The translations under genes were made by a program, and so were the position numbers. The notes below the pieces were generated by a model. That model saw only the letters and a list, made by a program, of their open reading frames with translations. It was not told the DNA's origin and did no database searches. Of a DNA stretch of 64,000 nt, positions 12,650 through 23,661 are shown piece after piece. Numbering within the stretch: position 1 is the first letter of the stretch; every line of letters starts with the position of its first letter. Origin of the DNA: Stercorarius parasiticus (lineage: Eukaryota; Chordata; Aves; Charadriiformes; Stercorariidae); the NCBI GenBank assembly GCA_013396915.1, contig VWZL01004989.1, forward strand, positions 357,138 through 421,137, given 5' to 3'.

Positions 12650-13480
12650 TTTTTCATAAAGTGAAAGCTGCTTACAGGAGAAGGAAAAAAGTAACAACAA
12701 CCTTCAATTTTGAGTAAGAGAGGCTACAGCTGAAAAATGTGTCTGTGCATGGCAATTAGGTGAGCATGATGATGAAATTATAATTAATGACTCTAGGGAT
12801 GTGAGAATATCAAATAAGGACAATGCTGAACTTGGCTATTGAAAAATGGAGACTCTGAATTATTAGGCAAGGTCCTACAGTAAGGAATTCTAGAAAGAAA
12901 GGGAAACTGGAATCCAAGAAAAGTAGTTTCTAGAAGACAACATTAAATGACACAGTGACAAACCATCATGATGTGGAAGAATGATAGGAAACATGGTAAG
13001 GTCCTGCTATGGCTTCATCAAGAGTTCTTTAAAGTCTTTAATGATCTGAAAACCAAAAGCAATAGGAAATATGGAAACAGATGCACACTAACATGAATCA
13101 AAAATACACAGCACAAGCATGCATGAACACAAATCTAAGGCTACCATACAAAAATGAGTTTTAACTAAAAAAGGCCATAGACACCAATATGTAAAAAGGT
13201 TTTCTAAACACATAGCAAGTAACATTGAAGAGAATGCACATCTGTTATTCAAGGAGGAAGACAAGATAACGATACAGAGGGCTGAAATATTCACTACCAA
13301 TGTAACTACTTTACTACAACTTCCATATATACCAAAGATGACCGAGACCTAATGATATAGTCAATTTTAAAGAGTAGAAGGTAAAAAGGTAGGATGTGAA
13401 TAGGGAAAGATCAAAAATGTATTTTGCTAATTTAGTTTGTTCCAGTCAAACAGATGTGCTAAGTTTTATCTTATGAGGTC
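12650..13480 (+). mobile_element. Ancient CR1/L3-like LINE, internal ORF2 fragment (degraded)
   Basis: The order of words matches the region between endonuclease and reverse transcriptase in old amniote CR1 elements: CTGGAATCCAAGAAAAGT, CTTTAATGATCTGAAAACC, ACAGCACAAGCATG, AAAATGAGTTTTAACTA and GGCTGAAATATTCACTACC. Every frame is broken by stops and indels, so it is a fossil. The family was recognised from memory; the subfamily is not assigned and the edges are approximate. Confidence 0.72.
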
Positions 13481-13499
13481 TTCAGTGCAGGGTACCAGC

Positions 13500-14830
13500 A
13501 GAGCCCCCTCCCCCTGCCAAAGGGCTTCACTAACAATGCCTGTTAAGATGAGCACATGGGCCTAGTTAGGGTGCAGGTGCACACACATGTAATACACAAA
13601 ACTCTCCGAGGACATTTGCCTGCAAGAGATCACCTTAAAGAGGAAAGCAACATTGGCCAGACTATACAGTAACCAGGGAATTTCAAAGAGATTTTTGAAA
13701 CAAAGATGGTGTCAGCCTAAAAAGTAGAAAAGCACTAGGAAAATTTGGAACAAGACAGGGAGACATATTGGAGCAAAACACTAGTCATCAAAACCTGGTT
13801 TGACACTGCCAGAAGTCACACCTGCATCATGACCTTTGTCTTGGCCAAGACAGAGCAACCCCTCTGGTAGACACCAAGTAGCCTGCATCCAGCCAGGGGA
13901 CTGTCACTGCAGCGTGCGATCCACAGGGAGCAATCTCTCATCCCTGTCAGCTGCACGCACATGAGCTCATGGCAGGCTTTTCTAATCGGCGTGTGAATCA
14001 GCGGGTTCACACAGAGCCGGAGCACCCACATCTCCCACAGGCGATGCGTACAAGCAGGGGGCCCACATTTCCCAAGGGAGGTGTGTTTTTGTAACCCATG
14101 TGTCCTTGAGAGCAGAGGCACAGTTTGCATGTAACCATATGTGTGCATGTGCGCTTTTTTTAAACTCTTTGGAGTTAGTTACAGAAGGGTGTGTAGAAAT
14201 TTCTTTATTAAGTCACTACGCTAAGCACTTACAAAACATAATCTGTTCTAGTACTGTTGTTAATTCTGAATGTATATTTCACTGACCAGTGGTTAATTAC
14301 GTCTTGTTAATAAATTGATAAACGGCTTCAATCTTTATTTGGTTTAAACTACTTTAACTAAGCAGTTTTTCCCCTGCAAAGCATTCAGGAGTTAACAAAA
14401 CTACCTAAATTAAATAATCAAATTTCAGCTATATCAATGCAAGTCAGATAAGATACGTACTAGAAAAAAAAATCATCAGGCTTCAATTTCAAAGAGTTAA
14501 AAGTAAGCTTAAAAAAAATCCTCTATGGATTTGTCAATAATAAATCTCATTGAAATGCTTCACTTGACATTCCCAAAAGCAAACCCAGGAAATATGGTCA
14601 TCACAACAGGCTGAGAAAAAAATCTATTCAAATATGGGTAGTGCAGGTTATCTATGATTTGCTCTAGAAATAGGAAGATGCATCGACTGTTCAGCAAGGT
14701 ACTCCCCTTCGTCTGGTTCTATACTTTGATTATTAGCTTGCGTGGTAGAATGAGAAGTGGATTTTTAGACCCTGTCTCCCCTTCCTTTTTTTGAGGGGGG
14801 TGTGGACAGGGTGGAAGGAATGAAGGAGAT
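13500..14830. other. Unassigned segment between two CR1 fragments, with a GC-richer island
   Basis: About 1.3 kb lies where the reverse-transcriptase core of the old CR1 would be expected, but I cannot recognise that core. 13800-14110 is clearly GC-richer than its surroundings, with a 110-codon minus-strand frame (13816-14148) that has no known domain. It could be a separate old insertion or a highly decayed part of the element. Confidence 0.4.
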
Positions 14831-15372
14831 TGGTGGTGTTCTATTAACAGATAGAGCACTAGAATCCAAAATTATCTTGACAGACTTGAACGATGTTCTG
14901 AAATCAACAAGATGAAGTCCAAAGTCTAAAACATCTAAGAGAAGCGGATGATACAAAACAGTACCCGTCCATTTAATGTTACTGAAGAAGCATAGTTGAG
15001 CATGACTATGAATCAACATCATGAAACACTGAGTATCAGCTGACCGTGAATCAACACTAGATTGCTGCTGGAAAAAAAAGAGAGGTAATACTGGAATGTA
15101 TTAGCAAGAGTTATCTAAAGAAAAGAAAGGTAATTAATCCACTCAAAGCATCCAACTCTGCCTGTAACAAGCCAGGGGAAGACCTTGGAGGTCTTAGCCA
15201 AAGTACTGCATCCACTGTAAGGCGACAGGAAGTTTGGAAAGAAGCCAGAAGAGAGCAACAAGAACCAGAGAGGTTTTGCAAATATGACCAAAGACAAAAA
15301 GAACTGGATGTTTTCTTTGGAAAAAACAATGAACAGGCTGAGGGGGGAACATAACAGCTTCCCCAGTCAGGA
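14830..15372 (+). mobile_element. Ancient CR1/L3-like LINE, 3' half of ORF2 (degraded)
   Basis: Successive words follow the old amniote CR1 consensus after the reverse transcriptase: CTGAAATCAACAAGATGAAG, TACTGGAATGTATTAGCAAG, GGAAAGAAGCCAGAAGAGAG, CAACAAGAACCAGAGAGG and AACAGGCTGAGGGGGGAACA. It has the same orientation as the piece at 12650-13480, so both probably come from one insertion. All frames are broken. Confidence 0.75.
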
Positions 15373-15945
15373 AACATTATCATGATATATATTGTTGATA
15401 TATGCTATTTTGTAAATATCTACTTTAACTTGCATGCTTGTAACAATAATGCCTTTGAATTTTATGATCTACATTAAATGTTTATTAATCTTCATTATTA
15501 TCTGTAGATGTTAACTGTGTTTTTACAAAGAGTTTGTTTTTACATACAAAGAGGGTTTAAGTTCAGTTCCTCTTTTCAAAATTATCGGAAAAGAACAGAA
15601 TGAATGCTGACATCTGATATTTCTCTATTTCATGTAAGATAAATGCCTAAGATTTTAGATACTTCCATAAATGGTAAACAGGTGAGGTATTAAAAGTGGA
15701 TGTTTAAAGTAATACATGAGCTTGTCCTCTATTCAAACATTGCAACTAACCCAATTATTGGTAATATAATATATACCTGAACCAATATTTATGCCTCATA
15801 TAATCATTAAAAAAATCTTTTACTTCCAACAAATCTTTAAGAGAACATCCACTCTTCTCCCTTTCATTGTTGCAGAATCAACATGTATTTAGACTACTCT
15901 CAAAGATTCTGCTACAATTTTTCCTAAAAAAATTAAAGAACAAAA

Positions 15946-15973
15946 ATTTAAGAACAATTAATTGTTCTTAAAT
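15946..15973. repeat. Perfect 28-base palindrome
   Basis: The arm ATTTAAGAACAATT is followed directly by its exact reverse complement, with the centre between 15959 and 15960 and no spacer. It lies in an MBOAT2 intron, is AT-rich, and has no recognised flanking transposon. Confidence 0.95.
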
Positions 15974-17216
15974 CAAACTTAGTTTTTCGTAAAAATATTT
16001 GTTAAAGGAGATACTTTAATTTTTCTTTGCATCTTCTTTTAACGCCTCCCTGAACAATTGATTTGTATTTTTTTCTTTCAATTCCTAATGGAAATGGTGC
16101 TCAGCTCCACTTAAAGGAGTTTTAGTTTAGCATTATTCAATTTAGGAGCTTTAAAAGTTTGTTAGACCATGGCCTTCTCCTATTAAGTTTTAATACTGAT
16201 AAACTTCTGTTCTCTAACTAAATTAAAATGCATTCTAAAATAGCTTATTTCCTTTATTAAATGATACATTTCAATACCTGCAAGCATGTGATTCTTCCAT
16301 AATGACTGTCCTAGCAATAGATTCTATTGCCTATTGGGCCACTAGAATAATCACATAAGTTTCAATTTCTGTTTTTAATTGGTTCAGAAAAATATTTAAG
16401 GAAGAAGTTATGGAAGAAAGAGAATACACTATAAAGAAATTTGATGGAAGCAACACCCTGATGCCAACTTCCTAGAATAAGGGATAAAGTTCTCTGAGTG
16501 ATCCCAAGATGATGGCCTCTGTTAAAAACTCACACCTATTCATAAAAGGTCATCTATACAGAGAGTGGGAGAAGGGAAACAACAGCCGTGTACTACTCGA
16601 GAACGCTTTTTTACCTTCTAGTTACCAGAAAGAAATAGTAAAAGCAGAGTGATTTAGTTCACTGGGTACCATACCCATTTCCCAGACAAGGAAATTAGCG
16701 CATCTGAGAGATACTCATTTGCATTTTTTTTGTTGTTTTGCTAGCACATTGGAGAGTTTGATATTTGCCAGGCACTCATTAAGGAAGGAGTGCAGAAAGT
16801 TCTCACAGAATGTATGGAAGTTTGTGTATCACTACGTCGCTAACAAAAAAAAATAAATAAAAAAAGTAGCTTTTTCCACAGGCTAACCAAAGATGTGCAT
16901 TTTGCCTACTGCTCTCAGCAACGTGCTCTGATCTGAATGCCAAGAGGGGAAAAAAACCAACAACGAGACACCTCCACAGACTAATACTTTTAGGTTCCCT
17001 ATGACCAGTGAAGAAAAACAGTTTCTACCATTACCTGGTAGTTTACACACTACATTCATCTGTTTTAATTCAAGCATTACAAGAAGAATGTCCCATGTAG
17101 TTGCTAAACAACCGTACTGTTTAGTGGGGTTTAGCTTTAAATGTTAAATTATCTTCAAAGACATATTTATCTAAGAAAATTAATTGGAGAAAAGCTTTCC
17201 TTTAAGAAATAAATAC

Positions 17217-17281
17217 CTTTTAAGCCAAAGAGCTGTTTGGATATTCCAGTTATCAAGAAACATCTTGAAACTTGTGGAAAA
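17217..17281 (-). CDS. MBOAT2: MBOAT2 exon with the WN motif, about residues 330-351
   Basis: A 65-base exon encoding FSTSFKMFLDNWNIQTALWL then K and two bases of an Arg codon. The acceptor is CTTTACAG and the donor is GTATTT. The Asn codon of the WN motif, one of the two conserved active-site residues of the MBOAT superfamily, is at 17243-17245 (AAT on the minus strand). Confidence 0.95.
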
Positions 17282-17653
17282 CTGTAAAGTAAAACCAAAC
17301 TAATTATTTCTATAATTGTAAAATGTTACAAAATATTTCAGAATTCTGACGTATAAATTATTTTAAAAAAACCCTACTTTGCAATGAGTTGATTAAGGTA
17401 TTTACTCAACTACTTACAACCACAAAATATTTTGGAAGTCAACTGACAAGTGGAACATATTCAAAACAGACTCTATTTTGCATCCTTTCCTGAGGACGTG
17501 AACACATCATTTCTGACTTACAACATATTCACTGTCTTGAGGAACAAAACATGTAGGAAAACTTACTGAAATTACAAGCAGCTACCTACATGGTAGTTGT
17601 GTTAACATTAATAAAATACATGCGTATTTTACTTGAAAGAGCCATAAACAAAC
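17282..17653 (-). other. MBOAT2 short intron
   Basis: A 372-base intron, GTTTGT to CTTTACAG, AT-rich with no other feature seen. Confidence 0.92.
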
Positions 17654-17757
17654 CTCTATTTGCTGGATTCTCAGATTTGATATTAAATCCCAACGTGTAC
17701 CTCCATTTTTGTCATAGCCTCTAAAACCAAACCCTGCTGCATTATTAATTGCATCTG
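17654..17757 (-). CDS. MBOAT2: MBOAT2 exon, about residues 295-329
   Basis: A 104-base exon that starts with CA, completing an Ala codon, and encodes DAINNAAGFGFRGYDKNGGT and RWDLISNLRIQQIE. It carries the WD motif (motif A) of lysophospholipid-acyltransferase MBOATs. The acceptor region reads TTGCAGCAG, a tandem NAGNAG site. The upper AG was chosen because it restores the conserved LADAINN. The donor GTTTGT is weaker than the other donors of the gene. Confidence 0.95.
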
Positions 17758-17760
17758 CTG
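17755..17760 (-). promoter_or_regulatory. NAGNAG tandem splice acceptor
   Basis: The minus strand reads TTGCAGCAGATGC across the acceptor. Using the first AG gives ...Leu-Ala-Asp-Ala...; using the second, three bases further, removes one Ala codon and keeps the frame. Confidence 0.85.
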
Positions 17761-20719
17761 CAATGAAACAAAAAGAAACAAGAGAATTATAAACCGCCTG
17801 CATTACAAATTGTGCTTCACACAACACATAGTTTGTTCAAAATATCACATTTTAAAGGCTACATATTTATTGTCTTATCACTGTATTAGACAGTTGAACA
17901 AACGGAAAGTAATCCAAGCAACACACCGGCTTTCAAGTCAAAAACTTGTACAAGAGCAAAAGAAGGAAAGGTAGCACTACTGACTGCACAGTACAGATGT
18001 TCCCCCCTCTCTCATACCACCTCCTTGGAGTTGCTTGAGCAATTTGACAGAAAAACAAACGCAGTGAGATGCATCAAGACCAGGAAACAGTTGCTGGCTG
18101 TCATGATCTGAGACACCAGCTCAACACTCAGGTACATGTCTTTGGTCTTCGTTATGCAGCAGCAGTCACATTTAAAGCACAAAGATAAAACTGCACGATT
18201 CACTTCAAGCAGGTGCCCAGTCACAGCACCACACAGAGCAGAGCAAACCTAACAGAAGCAAATGGTAATTTACTGAGCAATGCGGTGTTTGTCAGATTTC
18301 CACTAATGGCACAAGGCCACTCTTAACAACACTTCTGAATGTGAAGTGTTTACAACGCATGTCAAAGGTCAAACAGTTCAAAGCAAACTATTTTTCACTA
18401 GGAGAGAAAGCTGCTACCGTCATCTGGACTATGTAGGAAAATACAAGGGGATGTCAGTCTGAATAGCGGCGGTCACTTGCAGTCATCACCTTTGCCTCAG
18501 CTTTCTTAGCTCAGACACTACAGTTTCCTCAGCCACCCTTCTCAAATTAGGATGGCCACTTACAAGGAAACAAGGTTGGTGGGTTTTTTCCCAAATATTG
18601 CCTCTGTTGAGCCAAGCCCTTGGTTGCGTGCACCCAAACATAGACATGCATCTGTGAAGCATGAACCCAACCGTGTATCCCACTTAAGTGGATAAATAAG
18701 TGACCGCAGGGAGAAGAATGCCAGCTCCTCTCCCAGTTCAGAGGCATCCCAAGGGATTGGAAGCAAGGTATGTAAAGGCTCTGCAGAAACAATACAGATC
18801 TAGGTCTCTAGTTACAGGACATGAGCCCTCTCTGTTAGCTCAAAATTCATCTAAAGCACTTAATTAGATTGTCACCTTTTGAATTACAGCTAACAAGGCA
18901 AGAGAAATTGCTCAGTTTGTATTACCATATTAAAAATAATATGTTTTATACAATAGTGACATGTAAGAGAAATTAATATCTTTTGCATTTTCCTTTCTTC
19001 TTAACAACTTTTTCAAGGTATTAACGCAATGCATTTGGAAAGTAAAGGAAACAATTGACTCAAACAGTTTCTTTCCTGAGTTCAGTTTCTCTAGTTATCT
19101 ACCAGTCTGGAAGAGGGCTTTATGACATTTGATTTAACATAGGGTGGTACTTAATATTTTTATTTCCTCATCATAACAATTTTAAATAACATCTTTGAAA
19201 GCAACAAAATTTGCTGCTATACATCTAATACCACTAATGTCAACCTCAAAATTAGACAATGATTTTATGCTCAATTAGAAACAGCTGAAGATATGAACTC
19301 CATAATCTCTTGCCAGCTAAAGACTACTCTTGCTACCTAGAGTAAGTACTCATTTTATTAACTAGCATTTTAGTAAGTATTCATTTTAAATAATTCATTT
19401 TAGTAACAGATTATTTTTTTTTTCTTAAGTGCAAAGAATAGCAATGTACAACTCAAAAGCATAACATCCAGCAAAACTGTTAAGGCCCCCTCACATTCTA
19501 CTCATACCATCAGAAGTTTAGATGAGGTAAAGTGGAAGGCAGAACGTAAAAAAAGTTATTTAGCAAACTAAAATTACAGAGTTGATACAGTTTATTTTCT
19601 TTGGTATTTTACCAAAGGAATGCTAGCTCTGCACTGCTAGCAAGTACATAAGGAGAAATCCATCTGAAGTATTACAGGGGAAAAGAACAATGAAGATTAT
19701 TCGTTTTTCAGATGACTCCTACTCTTTACAATGATGCTGGTGCATAAGAGCACAATATTCTAATTTATTTCATTCCACAACAAGCCCCAGAATTACTATA
19801 TCCAGACAAGCTGAAAGCACTTCATTCATTGACCAGGAATGAAACCAGCAGCTGTAAATGAGTCATGCTGCTCTGCTACACTAAGGCTTTCTTTATTGCA
19901 TTGTTTCCCACAGATTCTCTCTCAAAAGAATTATGAAACAAATATGTAGAACTGGAGAAGAGGAGGAAGCTGATGAAATCTGTTTTGTGAGCCACTTCCA
20001 AGATGTCAGCTTACACAGAACAGCAAAATGCTCTATTTATGTGTTGTTTTATTTAAAACGTTCTTTAAACTATATCATCTATTCAGTGTCTTAAATCAGT
20101 GACTATAGGTGTTATCTTTGTCGTTCAATTAGAACTTTTAGTAAACAAAGACTAGAGCTCAAGTGTCACCCATCAAATTTTGAAAATACTACTACGAATG
20201 CCATCTACTATTAATAACACTATGATGTATCTGAATTTCAATATATTTGTTTTTGCTTCATTCTTGAATAACATCAAGCAAATTACTGATAACTAACCAC
20301 AGAAAGTGGCTTAGAATAACTTTTCAGATATGCCAAAATAAAAGTATGACAAAAATAAAAATCAGGGATTGTACAGACTAGATTTACTACAATTTTTAAA
20401 AAACAAAATGTCATTGCTCATTAAAACACTATCACTCTCCAAAAAACCTTATGTTTCACTCATGTTTAGGAGACCATGATCTCATTTGCAACATTGTCAC
20501 AACATTGTGCTTAGATTTATAGTAAGTTTTGTTTCTCAACAACAGAGACACCATTCAATATACTTTGACAATACCTCATAATACTTAAACGTAATAATGT
20601 TTTCCTAAGGCCTCAAGAGGGCACTGTCACTTTTTAATACATGCTTAGAGTGCAGCATCTCAAGTGAAACTTAATACATACACTTTCTTTTATTTTTTTT
20701 TTTTAATATATGTACTTAC
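17758..20719 (-). other. MBOAT2 intron
   Basis: A 3.0 kb intron. A moderately GC-richer stretch (about 18000-18240 and 18480-18800) contains overlapping short minus-strand frames without recognisable domains. No repeat family is identified. Confidence 0.9.
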
Positions 20720-20912
20720 CTAAAGTCCATGCAAAATAATACTTGGGTCTGGCAGCCATAAGAGACACATACAGGTAGAAAAACCTTACAGGCCATGATG
20801 CTGTAGCTCTGAAGTTATCATCAATGTTGTATTCCACAGGCAAAGTTTTAGTAATAGTCATGTGGAAGAGTAAGGACAGTCCACAGATTAGGAGTTTCTG
20901 TGCCACAGCTAT
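20720..20912 (-). CDS. MBOAT2: MBOAT2 exon, about residues 231-295
   Basis: A 193-base exon starting in phase 0 with IAVAQKLLICGLSLLFHMTI, followed by TKTLPVEYNIDDNFRATASW and ending LMAARPKYYFAWTL plus the first base of an Ala codon. The acceptor is CTTTTCAG and the donor is GTAAGTAC. It holds two membrane helices and the conserved RPKYYFAW motif that precedes the catalytic half of the MBOAT fold. Confidence 0.96.
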
Positions 20913-21044
20913 CTGAAAAGTTTAAGATGGGAGACTTTGTAAGCTTTTTTTTTTTTTTTGTTAATTGTCTGAAAACAAAGGCAACTTATAATCGTCCTTC
21001 CCTAAACAGACGTATATACCTATCAATTTTTCAGTAATATATAC

Positions 21045-21067
21045 TACCAACTGTAAAATAGTTGGTA
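21045..21067. repeat. Short hairpin
   Basis: The arm TACCAACT (21045-21052) is matched by AGTTGGTA (21060-21067), with a G:T and a T:A pair extending into a small A-rich loop. It is probably chance in AT-rich intron sequence. Confidence 0.7.
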
Positions 21068-23130
21068 ACATTTTATAGAGGCTCAAGGAACATCGTTATC
21101 TTTATTAAATTGTGAGCACCACTTCTGGCAAACACAGCAAATTTCAATCTGACTATAGGGAGCCTCTAAAAACCCTTTCAATAAGAGGAACATCGTTTCC
21201 AACTCCAGTTTTTTCTTGCTTCAGTAATTTGACAGTGAAATAAGTAAGTTGTTAAGACATCATAACACAAAGCATATAATCTTGGACACGATGAGTACAA
21301 TTATTGTGGAGATTCCAAAAACAATGGCAAAGCTTCCGTTCATTTTTGGTAATCTTTGGCATAATGCAGGTGTTCAATTGCTGCCTGACTCAATATATTA
21401 ATCAACTCTCTTAAGATTATTGCAATATCTAAATTATAGGCCAACTAAAATACTGAAATAATTTATGAATTTACAGCCAAAATACTTCAGTTCTATATAG
21501 ACCTGTTTTCCCAGCTACAGTGATCAAGCTATAAGGGGTCAAATAGTACCGCTCACTGACATGTAAAAACAGGTTGTTCAGGTAGGACATGGACTTACAT
21601 TTTCCTCAAAATTCGTTTTGCTATAACCACCACACTAAAGAGTATGTATTTTTAGGAAAACATTTCTAAGGTTCTATTATAACACACACAGAGAATAACG
21701 CACGACATCAACTGCTTTAAGTAGTCTGATCCACATCTCAAGGGCAGATACTATGTTCTGTGCAAGCTCCTGAAGTAACACACTAACCAAGCACCTACAA
21801 AAGAGAAGCTTAAGAGCTTGTTCATTTAAATGTAATTTTCAAGTTTTGATTGTAAGTAATCTCAATATCTAAACTTAAACATTACAATTTTAATTTACAT
21901 TACAATTCTAGAAACAATAAACTTGGCAAGAACACAAAAAAACCCCACAAGAAATCAAAAAAACTAGCTGGTTTTCTTTGAAGCATCACAAAAAGATAAC
22001 CAGAATCCTTTTGCTGTCCATCCTGCTTCCATTATACCTGCCTGAACATTTAAAGATAATGTCCTGCTTAAATTGGAGTGCAGCTTCATGTACCTAGTTC
22101 CAAAATAAAGATTAATTCTGTTCCATGATACAGAATGGAGCATTAAGTGCCCAACTGAAAACACAGATTTCTACAAGACACCCAGTATCAAAGATCCACC
22201 CAGTCACACAGACGTAAAAGGTGGTTACAACCTGATAAAAAAATTAGACTTGGAAGAGCTGCAAAACAGTGAGGGTAAACTTTGGATATTGCATATATTT
22301 CATGTGGCTCATCTCAAAAGGTATTTCAGAGAGGATCAGAAAACTCAGCTAATTAAACAAACCAGCTGGATAATTTAGGAGGCAACTACCTATTAATAGC
22401 TAAAGCTGGTGTTTAATTATATATTTCTACTTGCTTTCTAATAAACTTCATTTTAACATTTTACTCCATTACAAGAGTTCAAAGTAAAGGGCATTAACTT
22501 TCTAAAAGTGTTCCTTTGCTTTTCTAGAAACTATTAATCCCTCTCTCTGCCAGAGCAGAGGGATACTTCAGTTGGCTCAACTTCTTTATGAATTTAAGTA
22601 GAAATGAATGCTCATAAAATGAGTTATTATTAACACTAACGAATCTTTAAATTTGGTATGCAATATCTGATAGATACAAAAGTTAGATATTTGTAAATAC
22701 CAAAAGGCATCACCCTAAAGTTCTGAAGACAGTTGCAAGGATTGAACTTCAAAGTCTGAGCCATAATTAAAAGTCATGTCCAATTTAGCATGAGAAACCG
22801 TATTTATAGACTGGTAACATTAACATGCAACTTAGAATTATAAGCATAAACATATAAAATAGCTGTTTTCCATCTTAAGATCTCTACAAAGTCTCAAAAT
22901 ATGTACTGGCAACTTATAAGTAACATTACCTCTGTTTAAAGGCCTGTTTTCTGCCACTGCCACTATTTACTAGTTCTTCTATTGGTAAATAGAAATCATT
23001 AATCTACCTATTCAAGTCAAAATATGCTTAGTACCTGTGTGAAGGTTTTTAACTAAATTGTGGAATTGAAAGCACTTCTTTTAAAGAAAAACATAAGAGT
23101 TTTAATAAAATTTATTTTAAGAAAAAAATA

Positions 23131-23661
23131 ATGAATTCATATAAGGCTCTGCCAGAAATTGTACTTTTAAAAAATAAACTCTGCAATTTGCAATTTGTAG
23201 TTGCAGAAAAAAATACTATAGAAGGAAGGTGGTTTTATTTATTGATTAAGTATTTAAATGATGTATTTCTACAGGGTTTTTTAGCAGAAACATTTAGGTG
23301 TAGGAACAAACATAACTACATCCAGAAACAGCATGTTTGTTTGTTTGTTTTAATTACACCGCTTCACTCAATACTTATAAATCCTAGAACACCAATCAAG
23401 CATGCTGATACCACTTATATGGGTTCATTATCGGGTATATTAGCGTCATTAGCAAACAGTGATGGAGATAATCTCCTGCGTCTACAGAGACCGGGAGCTG
23501 CAGTTTCAGGACTGATTTACGCAGAGTTTCTGAAGAATGATCCAAATGCAGGCTGCAGTGCAAAGCAGCAGTCCTGCCCTCTCTCCTCACCTCGGCTGCA
23601 GGTTTTTGCTCTTTTCCTTCTAGTGAGTCAGATTAGAGAAGCAAATCGGGTGAAAATCTAG
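23131..23661 (+). other. Open frame of 176 codons, function unknown, probably not a gene
   Basis: The frame starts MNSYKALPEIVLL and ends SQIREANRVKI. It lies antisense inside an MBOAT2 intron. The first two thirds are AT-rich and low in information, while about 23450-23640 is GC-richer. I recognise no domain, signal peptide or known repeat. The length is not far beyond chance for this amount of sequence. It could be a noncoding conserved patch or an old unrecognised repeat. Confidence 0.2.

Larger units (their letters stand above)
12252..17216 (-). other. MBOAT2 intron with an ancient CR1
   Basis: A 5.0 kb intron. From about 12650 to 15372 it holds two degraded plus-strand pieces of an old CR1/L3-like LINE, separated by about 1.35 kb that includes a GC-richer segment. 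15373-17216 is AT-rich and contains a perfect 28-base palindrome at 15946-15973; no other feature is seen. Confidence 0.9.
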
